A stretch of 64,000 nt of DNA from an uncultured Christensenellaceae bacterium. Lineage in GTDB: Bacteria; Bacillota; Clostridia; Christensenellales; Borkfalkiaceae. Positions 1 through 8,206 of this stretch are shown in pieces. The DNA is taken from assembly GCA_910587365.1 (NCBI GenBank), contig CAJUKJ010000001.1:53708-117707 (forward strand), in the 5' to 3' direction. Position numbers and translations under genes: made by a program. Positions within the stretch are counted from its first letter, which is position 1, and each line of letters opens with the position of its first letter. The notes under the pieces were generated by a model. It was not told where the DNA came from. It did not search any database and saw nothing but the letters and a program-made list of their open reading frames with translations.

Positions 1-553
1 ATGTTACCGCAACCTGACAAAAAAGAAGTGTGTTTCAATTCCTGCAATATTCGGTATTTTTCAGGCAATTATGCCGCTTATAGGTTTTTTTATTGCATTT
101 GGATTAGGGCAGGCTTTTAAAGAAGTGTTTGATATATTCGACCACTGGGTAGCATTCGCGCTTCTTCTGTTAATAGGCGGTAAAATGGTTATCGACGCGA
201 TAAAAGATTTTCGTACTCCCGAAGAAGAAGTTGCTGAAAAACAGTTTTCTTTCACGGAAGTTTTACTTCAAGGCGTTGCTACCAGTATAGACGCGTTGTT
301 TGTAGGTGTTTCGTTTGTGGGAATGTTTGGTGCAACGGGCGTACTTTCGGAAAGTATTCCGGCAGTACTTGTAAGTGTGATTATTATAGGCTGTACTACG
401 TTTATTATAAGTCTTTTGGGTCTTGTTTTGGGCGTAAAGGTTGGAAACGTATTGAGTAAGAAAACGGGCGTGACCGAGCTTGTGGGCGGCATAGTGCTTA
501 TACTTATAGGGGTTAAAATTGTTTTAAGCGGCTACGGTATTTTACCTTTTTGA
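1..553 (+). CDS. mntP: Putative manganese efflux pump, MntP family (5' end outside window)
   Basis: Membrane exporter expected to move Mn2+ out of the cell. The reading frame is open from base 2, so the true start lies upstream; 183 residues are visible. The visible part has the family pattern FQAIMPLIGFFIAFGLG, then DHWVAFALLLLIGGKM, then ATSIDALFVGVSF, with about five hydrophobic helices and a stop after a last helix ending in YGILPF. Intact MntP proteins are about 185-200 residues, so only a short N-terminal helix seems missing. It converges with murG, only 2 bp apart. A yybP-ykoY riboswitch often precedes mntP but would lie outside the window. Confidence 0.88.
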   Translation, partial: CYRNLTKKKCVSIPAIFGIFQAIMPLIGFFIAFGLGQAFKEVFDIFDHWVAFALLLLIGGKMVIDAIKDFRTPEEEVAEKQFSFTEVLLQGVATSIDALFVGVSFVGMFGATGVLSESIPAVLVSVIIIGCTTFIISLLGLVLGVKVGNVLSKKTGVTELVGGIVLILIGVKIVLSGYGILPF

Positions 554-555
554 TT

Positions 556-1590
556 TTAAATAGTATTCTCAATTTCTTTTATAATAGCGTCATTTCCGCA
601 CTTTACAAAGCTTTTTGTAAGTGCGATTTTTAATTTTTCGTCGTCAAACAATTCAAAAATTTCTTTTTTTAGTTTTTCTGCTGTAAGCTGTTTTTCGCTG
701 AGAACGCGGCAAAGCCCTTCATTGTAAAAGTATTCGGCATTTTTGACCTGGTCGCCGCGGCTGCTTGAATTTTGAAGAGGAATAAATAGGGTGGGGATTT
801 TCAGTGCAATTAACTCGTTTGCGGAATTTGAGCCGCACCTTGCAACGGCACCGTCGGCACAGGCATAAACCGTACCCATATCGTTAGTAAACTCAATCTG
901 TTTATATCCGTAAACGTTTGTATGCGTTGCGTTGCCTTTACCGCATATGTGGATTACATTATAATTTTTGCAAAGCTCGAATACGATTTTGCGTAGACTG
1001 TCGTTTATTATTTTTGACCCGCTTCCGCCGCCGAAAACGATAAGTGTAGGACGGCTATCTATTCCTAAGCTATTTCTTGCTTGCTGTTTGTCGCGGTTGA
1101 ATAAGCTTTCACGCATTGGCGAACCGGTATAAAAGCCGTTTTTAAATTTATCGGCGGTTAAAGGGAACGAAGTTAAAACCCTTTTGCATTTACGCGCAAT
1201 AATTTTGTTTGCAAGTCCTGCGCTGATGTCCGACTCGTGCGCGATTATCGGGATTTTACGTTTGCATGCAGCAAAAGCGGGTGGGATACAAACGTAACCG
1301 CCCTTGCAAAATACGAGGTCGGGCTTAACTTTATCAAGTATTTCGCCTGCTTGTTTTATGCTTTTTATTAGCTTGAACGGTATTGCAAGATTGCACAAAA
1401 TCTTTCCGCGGACAAGCTTTACCGCGTCAAATTTGAAAAATTTTATTCCGTTAGTGTTGCAAATATCTTCTTCAATGCCGTTGGTTCCTGCATAACAAAT
1501 CAAATAGTCGTTTTTCAACCGTTCTATAAGGGCTACGTTCGGGATAACGTGTCCCGCGCTTCCGCCGCCGCAAAACATAATCTTTTTCAT
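556..1590 (-). CDS. murG: UDP-GlcNAc--lipid I N-acetylglucosaminyltransferase MurG
   Basis: Adds GlcNAc to lipid I to make lipid II, the last cytoplasmic-face step of peptidoglycan precursor synthesis. The 344-residue length fits the family. Visible motifs are the N-terminal glycine-rich loop GGGSAGHV (residues 8-15), the HESD segment near residue 117, and the acceptor/donor-side GGGSGS loop near 188. The gene is separate from the usual mur/fts division cluster; none of those genes are nearby. It starts just after the terminator of the upstream TetR gene, and no good Shine-Dalgarno is seen before its ATG. A short A/T-rich -10-like box sits 6 nt before the ATG, but no -35 is convincing. Confidence 0.93.
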   Translation of the reverse strand: MKKIMFCGGGSAGHVIPNVALIERLKNDYLICYAGTNGIEEDICNTNGIKFFKFDAVKLVRGKILCNLAIPFKLIKSIKQAGEILDKVKPDLVFCKGGYVCIPPAFAACKRKIPIIAHESDISAGLANKIIARKCKRVLTSFPLTADKFKNGFYTGSPMRESLFNRDKQQARNSLGIDSRPTLIVFGGGSGSKIINDSLRKIVFELCKNYNVIHICGKGNATHTNVYGYKQIEFTNDMGTVYACADGAVARCGSNSANELIALKIPTLFIPLQNSSSRGDQVKNAEYFYNEGLCRVLSEKQLTAEKLKKEIFELFDDEKLKIALTKSFVKCGNDAIIKEIENTI

Positions 1591-1621
1591 AAATTTAATA
1601 TATTGGATATTGCCTTAATTT

Positions 1622-1655
1622 ATGAAAATTAAAAGCGGATCGTAAGATCCGCTTT
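1622..1655 (-). terminator. Intrinsic terminator of the TetR gene
   Basis: A 10-bp perfect stem (1632-1641 with 1646-1655, loop of 4) is followed on the minus strand by a T-rich run. It lies between the tetR-like stop and the murG start, so the two genes are probably separate transcripts. Confidence 0.8.
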
Positions 1656-1658
1656 AAC

Positions 1659-2243
1659 TTATACGATTTTCATATATTCAAGAAAATGCTTTGTAAATTC
1701 GCTTACCGTCTTTATAAGTTCTTCCAATGATATAGCTTTGTCGGAATACACCCATTTTACGTATGTATCCAAAATACCGCCGGCCGTAAAAGTGAGTGGC
1801 AATAATATGTCTGACTCTTCAACTTCGTAAGTTTGTTTTATTGCAGCAATCGATTTATCGGTTAATATTTCTTTTATTCTGCTTACAATATAGTTGGATG
1901 AGGTCGATTTGAAAATATAGTTTTTTATGTCGGGTCTTGCATTCAGAAGTTTAGTTAAAGCAGTCAAGATAGAGTAAGTGCTTTCATAAACACGATTAAT
2001 TTCAAAACCGCTTATACATTCGGAAATTTCCGTTTCTATTTCGTTTTCAATATCTTTCATTACGGCATTTACGTCGGGGTAATGCAGATAGAAGGTAGAA
2101 CGGTTAATACGTGCCGTTGCGGCTAAGTTTGAAATTGTTATTTTACCTATTTCCTGTTCAAGCAGAAGCTGCATAAACGCAGTTTTAATTCCGTTACGGG
2201 TTTTAATAATTCGTTTGTCCGATATCATAAATTGTTTCCGCAA
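1659..2243 (-). CDS. TetR/AcrR family transcriptional regulator
   Basis: A 194-residue one-domain repressor type. The N-terminal 65 residues carry the TetR helix-turn-helix, with ITISNLAATARINRSTFYLHY at about residues 35-55. The C-terminal part is helical and would bind an unknown ligand; it resembles the DhaS-like TetR subgroup often seen in Clostridia. The gene is divergent from a small membrane protein at 2330, whose promoter region (2244-2329) is the natural place for its operator. No target transporter is adjacent, so the regulon is unknown. Confidence 0.88.
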   Translation of the reverse strand: MRKQFMISDKRIIKTRNGIKTAFMQLLLEQEIGKITISNLAATARINRSTFYLHYPDVNAVMKDIENEIETEISECISGFEINRVYESTYSILTALTKLLNARPDIKNYIFKSTSSNYIVSRIKEILTDKSIAAIKQTYEVEESDILLPLTFTAGGILDTYVKWVYSDKAISLEELIKTVSEFTKHFLEYMKIV

Positions 2244-2294
2244 AGTATGTTAACTGTATTATACACGGTTTTGGCGGTTAAATCAAATTAAAAG

Positions 2295-2323
2295 TTGACA
2301 TAAAACAAAAAGAGTAGTAAAAT
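2295..2323 (+). promoter_or_regulatory. Sigma-A promoter placing transcription start at the ATG
   Basis: TTGACA (2295-2300), a 17-nt spacer and TAAAAT (2318-2323). The start codon of the next gene is only 6 nt after the -10 box, so the mRNA is predicted to begin at or within 1-2 nt of the ATG, with no room for a ribosome binding site. Confidence 0.75.
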
Positions 2324-2329
2324 AAATTT

Positions 2330-2671
2330 ATGGAACCCAAATACATTGTTGCAATAACTGCGCTTAGCCTGTTTTGCGTATTGTTTTTTATATTTTTCAT
2401 TTTATTGGCGCATCGCCGCAAGGCGGAAGCAAAACTTCAAGCCTGGCTTCACGAGGTATATTCCGATAGGAACTTTAACAAATCAGATTACGATGCCGTT
2501 CCGCTTGACGACGAGGCTTTAAAACTGATAGAAAACGGAATGAGAAAGGCGGAAACGCAAAATGGCGAAAAGCAAGAAGCGGAGGAAGTTCAGTTAAAAA
2601 TAGACGACGCCTTTAATAAGATTGAAATCGAAGGTATTGAAGAAATTACGGGCAATTATAATCCCGAATAA
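2330..2671 (+). CDS. Small single-pass membrane protein of unknown function
   Basis: A 113-residue protein not recognised from any family. One strong N-terminal transmembrane helix spans about residues 6-27 and is followed by a basic stretch (HRRK). The rest is a charged, acidic cytoplasmic tail with a helical, Glu/Lys-rich segment. There is no Shine-Dalgarno before the ATG; the promoter -10 box is 6 nt upstream, which predicts a leaderless message. It is divergent from the TetR gene, so it may be under that regulator's control (inference from position only). Confidence 0.7.
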   Translation: MEPKYIVAITALSLFCVLFFIFFILLAHRRKAEAKLQAWLHEVYSDRNFNKSDYDAVPLDDEALKLIENGMRKAETQNGEKQEAEEVQLKIDDAFNKIEIEGIEEITGNYNPE

Positions 2672-2677
2672 AAGATA

Positions 2678-2710
2678 ATAGGAAGGGTGGCAGTAAGCCG
2701 CCTTTCCTAT
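2678..2710. terminator. Bidirectional terminator hairpin
   Basis: A long stem (ATAGGAAGG region, 2678-2691, with 2696-2710) lies between two convergent genes. It overlaps the stop of the minus-strand lipoprotein gene and has T-rich flanks in both directions. Confidence 0.65.
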
Positions 2711-3126
2711 TTAACTTTAAACTTCATAATAAGCTGTTTGTTGCCGATTGTTTTTGTTATGGTAAATTTTCCTTTTTCAACTATGGTTGATTGGCGGAAT
2801 GTATATCCTAAAATGCCTATTTCTGCGGTCAGCTCCCTTGTTTTGGGGTTGAAGGAATACTTGCTTTCCAATGAACGTTTTTCGCCGTCTTTCTGTTTAT
2901 AAATAAGTTCCATTTTCTCTTTATTGACGAGAATAATCTCTATATACTCAAACTTATCCAAAAGATTTTCTTCGCCGAGTGTTGCGTCGGTGCATTCATA
3001 ATGAGCAATATAAGGTTTAGTCAATGCCTTTAACGAACCTGCTTCGCGTGCGTCGCAGGCAGGAATAAGAATAAGAAGTAGAGAGCATATGGCAATAAGA
3101 ATAGTTAGTTTTCTTTTCATATTCAT
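2707..3126 (-). CDS. Predicted lipoprotein, unknown function
   Basis: A small exported protein of about 139 residues. The signal peptide is MNMKRK plus a hydrophobic core, ending in a lipobox-like LIPAC at about residues 20-24, so the mature protein would be anchored by a lipidated Cys. The rest is a beta-rich domain without recognised motifs. The ATG at 3126 (or at 3120) is preferred over the upstream TTG because it places the basic n-region correctly. No clear ribosome site is visible. Its upstream neighbour on the same strand is the two-helix membrane protein at 3195, about 70 bp away. Confidence 0.7.
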   Translation of the reverse strand: MNMKRKLTILIAICSLLLILIPACDAREAGSLKALTKPYIAHYECTDATLGEENLLDKFEYIEIILVNKEKMELIYKQKDGEKRSLESKYSFNPKTRELTAEIGILGYTFRQSTIVEKGKFTITKTIGNKQLIMKFKVK

Positions 3127-3194
3127 TATCTTGCGCAAAAAACAAAAAATAAACCACTGAATAAAAAGGGTGTACCTGGATGCCGTAAGTGTTT

Positions 3195-4091
3195 TTACTC
3201 GATACTTTCATAGATAATATTTACAGACGGTTGCGGTAAATCGAACTTTGCTTTTTTAGCGTTTTCTAAAAATTCACGGCTGAAAACAATTTTAATGCTG
3301 TCATCATCTATATGGGAATACGTGTGTTTAACGTTCCAATGACTGTACCCTTGATGACCGCTTGAATATTTGTGCATATAGTGGGCGACTGCATACTGTA
3401 TTTTTCCGTCTTTCACAACCAGGCAATGTCCGTGCCGTGCGCCTATCATAAGACCTTGCACATTATAAAATTTGTAAATTACAGTATTGCCCCTTGTAAC
3501 CTTTTTCTTTAATTTATGTTTATGAACTATTAAACTTTGGTTAGTGTCGGAAAATACGGCGTTGGGCGAAATTACAAATTGCTTTATACCTGAATATCTC
3601 TCAAATTTGCGTCCGTACCAATCCTTTTTGTCCTTTTCAATTCCATCAAAGCACAGTAATCTATCACAATTTATAATCTGAGTAATAACAAACCTATCCT
3701 TATTTTTTACCATATTTATTGCAAAAAGACCTGTTTTATCACGGTATAAATAGCGGTAAAAATTTTTATCTCTTCCTTTAAGGTGTACTCGCAACGAAAA
3801 ACCAATCCATACTGCCGCAGAAAGTACAAAAGCGGCTATAAGTATGTAAAGATAGACAAATATCAGCCAGTTATCCCCATCCATATCGCCGTATACTTTA
3901 ATGCGCACAACGCACACTATAAAAGCCATAATCATCATTGCTAAGAATATACTCGAAAACATCGGGATTGCGGCTTCCTTAACGTCAGACTCTTTAACTT
4001 GCGCTATTCGGAAACTGTGATATATTTTATTGCACTCTTGCGTGTATTTTTGATTATCTATAACCTGTTGTTGTGTGTGTTTGCCGAACAT
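3195..4091 (-). CDS. Two-helix membrane protein of unknown function
   Basis: A 298-residue protein, not recognised. Residues 1-40 are hydrophilic. Two transmembrane helices follow at roughly 43-65 and 77-102, then a soluble domain of about 190 residues that is rich in Lys, Tyr and His; its C-terminal third contains several histidine pairs (HYMHKYSSGHQGYSHW region). A good Shine-Dalgarno (TTGGAGAG) precedes the ATG. It is flanked by unrelated genes with no operon partner, so context gives no function. Composition is AT-richer than the neighbouring glycolytic genes. Confidence 0.7.
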   Translation of the reverse strand: MFGKHTQQQVIDNQKYTQECNKIYHSFRIAQVKESDVKEAAIPMFSSIFLAMMIMAFIVCVVRIKVYGDMDGDNWLIFVYLYILIAAFVLSAAVWIGFSLRVHLKGRDKNFYRYLYRDKTGLFAINMVKNKDRFVITQIINCDRLLCFDGIEKDKKDWYGRKFERYSGIKQFVISPNAVFSDTNQSLIVHKHKLKKKVTRGNTVIYKFYNVQGLMIGARHGHCLVVKDGKIQYAVAHYMHKYSSGHQGYSHWNVKHTYSHIDDDSIKIVFSREFLENAKKAKFDLPQPSVNIIYESIE

Positions 4092-4221
4092 AGACTCTCC
4101 AAGTTATTTTTAGAAGAATAAGCATTTTATATATCAATTTTAGCACGATATGCCCTTATTTGCAAGTATCTATAATTCACTATGCCGATTGTAACCCAAT
4201 TCGACTACGAAGAAAAAGACA

Positions 4222-4251
4222 ATGGAAAAGGCGTAGCTTAATGTACGCCTT
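4222..4251 (-). terminator. Intrinsic terminator of fba
   Basis: The stem AAGGCGTA/TACGCCTT (4228-4235 with 4244-4251) is followed on the minus strand by TTTTCC and a further T-run. It is about 65 nt after the fba stop. Confidence 0.7.
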
Positions 4252-4315
4252 AATCTAACAATTCTGCGGCTTGAACTTACTGTAAGCGCAGAGGTTTATA
4301 TTTTATAAAAGAAAT

Positions 4316-5182
4316 TTAAGCTTTGCCGATGCTTCCGAAAATTTCCATCTTTTCCTTTACGGTATCTTTAATTGCCTGTGCGCCGGGGGCAAGCAGCTTT
4401 CTGGGGTCGAAGCCTTTGCCTACAAGGTCTTTGCCTTCTTCAACGTACTTTCTTGTAGCAGCCTGGAACGCAAGCTGGCATTCGGTATTAACGTTGATTT
4501 TCGCAACGCCGAGCGAAATTGCCTTCTTAATCATTTCAGTGGGGATACCCGTGCCGCCGTGAAGAACAAGGGGCATATCGCCGGTTTTTGATTTGATTGC
4601 TTCAAGAACGTCAAAGCGGAGTCCGGGCCAGTTAGCGGGGTATTTGCCGTGGATATTACCGATACCTGCCGCAAGGATATCAACGCCCAGGTCTGCAATC
4701 TTTTTGCATTCATCGGGGTCTGCACATTCGCCTAAACCGACAACGCCGTCTTCTTCGCCGCCGATAGAGCCTACTTCTGCTTCCAGACTCAAACCTTTCT
4801 TTTTACAAACTTCAACAAGCTCTTTGGTTTTTGCGATATTTTCTGCGATAGGGAAGTGCGAGCCGTCAAACATAATCGACGAAAAACCCGCCTCTATACA
4901 TTTATAGCAACCCTCGTAAGAACCGTGGTCGAGGTGGAGTGCAACGGGAACGGTTATGTTCAATTCTTCAATCATTGCCTTAACCATAGCCGTAACGGTC
5001 TTAAAGCCCGTCATATACTTGCCCGCGCCTTCGGAAACACCGAGAATAACGGGGGAGTTAAGCTCCTGAGCGGTCTGTAAAATGGATTTTGTCCATTCCA
5101 AATTATTAATGTTAAACTGTCCGACGGCGTATTTTCCGTCCCTTGCTTTTTCAAGCATCTGCTTTGCCGATACTAATGCCAT
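4316..5182 (-). CDS. fba: Class II fructose-1,6-bisphosphate aldolase
   Basis: Zinc-dependent cleavage of fructose-1,6-bisphosphate to glyceraldehyde-3-P and DHAP, acting in glycolysis and gluconeogenesis in the cytoplasm. The 288-residue length is normal for the short class II form. Metal and substrate motifs are visible: HLDHG near residue 83, the GSIGGEED loop near 138, HGGTGIP near 209 and INVNTE near 231. AGGAGG-like GGAGG is 7 nt before the ATG. It is transcribed divergently from gapA, so two successive glycolytic enzymes share one 270-bp control region with face-to-face sigma-A promoters. Confidence 0.97.
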   Translation of the reverse strand: MALVSAKQMLEKARDGKYAVGQFNINNLEWTKSILQTAQELNSPVILGVSEGAGKYMTGFKTVTAMVKAMIEELNITVPVALHLDHGSYEGCYKCIEAGFSSIMFDGSHFPIAENIAKTKELVEVCKKKGLSLEAEVGSIGGEEDGVVGLGECADPDECKKIADLGVDILAAGIGNIHGKYPANWPGLRFDVLEAIKSKTGDMPLVLHGGTGIPTEMIKKAISLGVAKINVNTECQLAFQAATRKYVEEGKDLVGKGFDPRKLLAPGAQAIKDTVKEKMEIFGSIGKA

Positions 5183-5220
5183 AATGACCTCCGAATAGAT
5201 ATTTAATTTTATATAAATTA

Positions 5221-5249
5221 AGTATAATTCATTACGGCGTAAAATTCAA
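5221..5249 (-). promoter_or_regulatory. Sigma-A promoter of fba
   Basis: On the minus strand TTGAAT, 17 nt, TATACT. It lies about 40 nt before the fba ATG. Confidence 0.75.
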
Positions 5250-5375
5250 GTTAATTTACAAAATTATTTTAAAAAATTAGCGTTAAAATACTTTTCAAAG
5301 TTAATAATTAAGCGTATAATACAAATCAAGGAATAAGTATTTTATTATCGGTTCAGTATATTTTTTATAAACCTA

Positions 5376-5404
5376 TTGACTAAAATGGAAATTTTTGGTA
5401 TACT
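5376..5404 (+). promoter_or_regulatory. Sigma-A promoter of gapA
   Basis: TTGACT (5376-5381), a 17-nt spacer and TATACT (5399-5404). The 5' leader would be about 40 nt and contains TCGGAGGAA before the ATG. Confidence 0.8.
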
Positions 5405-5449
5405 TATTCTCAGTAAATTAAAAAATAAAAATTCGGAGGAATTTAATTT

Positions 5450-6466
5450 ATGGCAAATGTAAAAGTAGCAATCAATGGTTTCGGACGTATCGGTCGTCTT
5501 GCATTCAGACAGATGTTTGACGCAGCTGGTTATGAAATCGTAGCAATCAACGATTTAACCAGCCCCAAAATGCTTGCTCATCTTTTGAAGTATGACTCGG
5601 CTCAGGGCAGATACAAGTACTGTGACTCGGTTGTAGCGGGAGAAGACAGCATTACCGTTAACGGTAAAACCATCAAGATTTATGCAGAGAAAGACGCGGC
5701 AAACCTTCCTTGGAAGGCTCACGACGTTGACGTTGTTTTGGAATGTACGGGTTTCTACTGCTCGAAAGAAAAAGCTTCCGCGCACATCGCGGCAGGTGCA
5801 AAGAAGTGCGTTATTTCCGCACCTGCGGGTAACGACCTTCCCACAGTTGTTTACAGCGTAAACGAAAAGACCTTAAAGGCAAGCGATACCGTTATTTCGG
5901 CTGCAAGCTGCACCACAAACTGCCTTGCCCCTATGGCAGACGCACTTAATAAGCTTTGCAAAATCAAGAAAGGTTATATGACGACTATCCACGCTTACAC
6001 GGGCGACCAGATGGTTCTCGACGGACCTCACAGAAAGGGCGATTTAAGAAGAGCAAGGGCAGCTGCCGTAAATATAGTTCCCAACTCCACGGGTGCGGCT
6101 AAGGCTATCGGTCTTGTTATCCCCGAACTCAACGGCGTTCTCGATGGATGTGCGCAGCGCGTTCCCGTTCCTACCGGTTCGCTTACCCAGTTAATCGCAG
6201 TATGCGAAGGCGAAATCGACGCTAAGGCTGTTAATGCTGCAATGAAAGCTGCTTCATCGGCTTCTTACGGTTATACAGAAGAAGAAATCGTATCCAGCGA
6301 CGTTGTCGGTATGTCCTACGGTTCGTTATTCGATGCAACACAGACAAAGTGTATGCCTCTCGGCGACGGAACGACTCTTGTAAAAGTTGTTTCCTGGTAC
6401 GACAACGAAAATTCTTATACATCGCAGATGGTAAGAACAATTAAGTACTTCGCTGAACTTAAATAA
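5450..6466 (+). CDS. gapA: Glyceraldehyde-3-phosphate dehydrogenase
   Basis: Oxidises and phosphorylates glyceraldehyde-3-P to 1,3-bisphosphoglycerate with NAD+. The 338-residue protein has the Rossmann start INGFGRIGR (residues 8-16), the catalytic SCTTNCLAP motif with Cys near residue 154, and the C-terminal WYDNENSYTSQMV. Start choice is supported by a GGAGGA ribosome site. The gene is monocistronic, ending in a strong terminator; pgk and tpi are not nearby. Codon use is biased toward GC-richer codons, as expected for a highly expressed gene. Confidence 0.98.
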   Translation: MANVKVAINGFGRIGRLAFRQMFDAAGYEIVAINDLTSPKMLAHLLKYDSAQGRYKYCDSVVAGEDSITVNGKTIKIYAEKDAANLPWKAHDVDVVLECTGFYCSKEKASAHIAAGAKKCVISAPAGNDLPTVVYSVNEKTLKASDTVISAASCTTNCLAPMADALNKLCKIKKGYMTTIHAYTGDQMVLDGPHRKGDLRRARAAAVNIVPNSTGAAKAIGLVIPELNGVLDGCAQRVPVPTGSLTQLIAVCEGEIDAKAVNAAMKAASSASYGYTEEEIVSSDVVGMSYGSLFDATQTKCMPLGDGTTLVKVVSWYDNENSYTSQMVRTIKYFAELK

Positions 6467-6481
6467 TTAAATATAACTGAA

Positions 6482-6506
6482 AGCCCCGACAGTAGTCGGG
6501 GCTTTT
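6482..6506 (+). terminator. Terminator of gapA
   Basis: AGCCCCGAC, a 4-nt loop and GTCGGGGCTTTT form a GC-rich stem followed by T residues. It also separates gapA from the convergent acetyltransferase. Confidence 0.9.
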
Positions 6507-6509
6507 AAT

Positions 6510-6923
6510 TTACAATTTTTTTATCATTTTAATATGCGGGCAGCCCTCGTCGGAATAAATTTCGCCGACAGGCAGAAAGCCGAGCTTTTTATAAAATTTA
6601 CTAACGCGTACCTGTGCGGAAATCACTATTTGTTTCCCGCCTTTTTCGTTTATAAATTCCTGCGCCGCTGCAAGAAGCTTAGCTCCGACTTTGTTTCCGC
6701 GGAAAGGCTTTGTCACGGCAATTCTTCCAATGTGATAATTTCCGATAGCGTCGTTAAAAACTCTGCACGTCGCAATAGCCGTTTTACCGTCAAACGCAAC
6801 AAAATGGGTAGAAATGCAGTCAGTTGCGTCAAACTCGTCTTTAAATCTCTGTTCCTTGCAAAATACGGCTGTTCTTATTTGAGCTGCTTCTTCGGGGAGA
6901 GAACCGTATATTTTAACCGTCAT
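6510..6923 (-). CDS. GNAT family N-acetyltransferase (ElaA-like)
   Basis: A 137-residue acetyl-CoA-dependent transferase with unknown acceptor. The GNAT core is visible: beta strand with FVAFDGKTAIATCRVF (residues 42-57), the acetyl-CoA pyrophosphate loop RGNKVGAKLL (75-84), and the C-terminal strand VSKFYKKLGF (107-116). The early VFCKEQRF and the later GCPHIKM segments resemble the ElaA/YjcF subgroup. Its ATG is 1 nt after the ychF stop, so it is translated from the same mRNA, probably by re-initiation. No functional link to ychF is known. Confidence 0.9.
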   Translation of the reverse strand: MTVKIYGSLPEEAAQIRTAVFCKEQRFKDEFDATDCISTHFVAFDGKTAIATCRVFNDAIGNYHIGRIAVTKPFRGNKVGAKLLAAAQEFINEKGGKQIVISAQVRVSKFYKKLGFLPVGEIYSDEGCPHIKMIKKL

Positions 6924-6924
6924 A

Positions 6925-8025
6925 TTATACGTTGAAACGGAAGAGTACCACGTCGCCGTCCTTGATTACGTAATCTTTACCTTCCGAACGTACTTTACCT
7001 TTTTCGCGTGCGCCGACAAGCCCGTTGCATTCCAAAAGCGTTTGCCAGTCGCATATTTCCGCACGGATAAATCCCTTTTCAAAGTCACTGTGAATTTTAC
7101 CCGCCGCCTGCGGAGCTTTTGTGCCTTTAACAATAGTCCAGGCGCGCGTTTCTTTTTCGCCGGCAGTGAGGTATGAAATAAGCCCCAACAGTGCGTAGCT
7201 TTTTTTAATAAGCCTGTTCAAGCCACTTTCTTGAAGTCCGAGTTCTTCTAAAAACATAGCCATATCTTCGGGCGTCATCTTTGAAAGTTCTTCTTCGGTT
7301 TTTGCGCATATTACGAGAACTTCACTGCCTTCCTTTGCCGCATAATCCTTAACGGTACAGACGAGAGGAATGTCGTTTTCCGACTTGCCCATATCGAATT
7401 CTGATATATTTGCCGCGTAAATTACGGGTTTGTCTGTAAGAAGAAACAGGTTGTCTATTATAGGCTTTTCTTCTTCCGTACATTCAAAAAGGCGGGCAGG
7501 TTTTTCTTCACTTAAAAACTTTTCAAGCCTTTCCAAAAGAGCAAACTCGGCGGCAGCCTCTTTATTCGCTCCGCCGCGGGCAGTGTTTCTAATTCTGTCC
7601 TCGCGTTTACTGACGGCTTCGATGTCGGCAAGAATAAGTTCGAGAGTAATAGTCTGAATGTCGGCTATGGGGTCGATTTTGTTGTTTACGTGCGTAATGT
7701 TTTCGTCTTCAAAGCAACGCACAACGTGAACGATAGCGTCGCATTCTCTTACGTGCGATAAAAACTTATTGCCTAAACCTTCGCCCTTGGAGGCACCCTT
7801 TACAAGTCCGGCAATGTCTACAAATTCAACGATAGCGGGGGTAACCTTTTTACTGTCGTAAAGCTTTGCAAGCTTATCAAGTCTTTCATCCGGAACGGCA
7901 ACCACTCCGACGTTGGGTTCAATCGTGCAGAAGGGGTAATTCGCGGCTTCCGCGCCGGCATGGGTTATTGCATTAAACAGCGTGGATTTTCCGACATTGG
8001 GAAGTCCTACAACACCTAATTTCAT
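6925..8025 (-). CDS. ychF: Redox-regulated ATPase YchF (Obg-like)
   Basis: P-loop protein of the Obg family that prefers ATP and associates with ribosomes; linked to translation and oxidative-stress responses in other bacteria. The 366 residues show G1 GLPNVGKST (7-15), G3 DIAGLVKGA (around 69-77), a coiled-coil insertion with RIRNTARGG, the NxxE-type specificity position NISEFD near 206, and a C-terminal TGS-like domain. It is first in a two-gene operon with the GNAT gene. A short hairpin repeat lies upstream at 8047-8098. Confidence 0.96.
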   Translation of the reverse strand: MKLGVVGLPNVGKSTLFNAITHAGAEAANYPFCTIEPNVGVVAVPDERLDKLAKLYDSKKVTPAIVEFVDIAGLVKGASKGEGLGNKFLSHVRECDAIVHVVRCFEDENITHVNNKIDPIADIQTITLELILADIEAVSKREDRIRNTARGGANKEAAAEFALLERLEKFLSEEKPARLFECTEEEKPIIDNLFLLTDKPVIYAANISEFDMGKSENDIPLVCTVKDYAAKEGSEVLVICAKTEEELSKMTPEDMAMFLEELGLQESGLNRLIKKSYALLGLISYLTAGEKETRAWTIVKGTKAPQAAGKIHSDFEKGFIRAEICDWQTLLECNGLVGAREKGKVRSEGKDYVIKDGDVVLFRFNV

Positions 8026-8046
8026 AATTCATATTCCTTAAATATT

Positions 8047-8098
8047 TACTTCTCCTTGGAGAATGCGTCCCGCAACCCTCAAAGGGGCGGATTAGTTA
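8047..8098. repeat. Short hairpin repeat ending in GGCGGATTAG
   Basis: A small palindromic patch (CTCCTTGGAGAA and CCCTCAAAGGGG) ends in GGCGGATTAG. The same tail after a GCCTC/GAGGC hairpin occurs at 26895-26928. It may be a REP-like dispersed element. Only two copies are visible. Confidence 0.35.
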
Positions 8099-8153
8099 GT
8101 ATTTAAATTATAATATAATCGTCAAAAATAATCAAAACAAATAAGCGGTAAAG

Positions 8154-8182
8154 TTGCTAAAATTTTGCTTTTATGGTAAAAT
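8154..8182 (+). promoter_or_regulatory. Sigma-A promoter of argS
   Basis: TTGCTA, 17 nt, TAAAAT, followed 25 nt later by the ATG with an ATAAGGA ribosome site. No T-box leader fits into the remaining space. Confidence 0.65.
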
Positions 8183-8206
8183 AATCTAAATTATAAGGAA
8201 ATATTT

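Noticed and set aside
1591..1630. Leaderless promoter for murG
   Set aside because: A TATATT box lies 6 nt before the ATG, but there is no convincing -35 at 16-18 nt.
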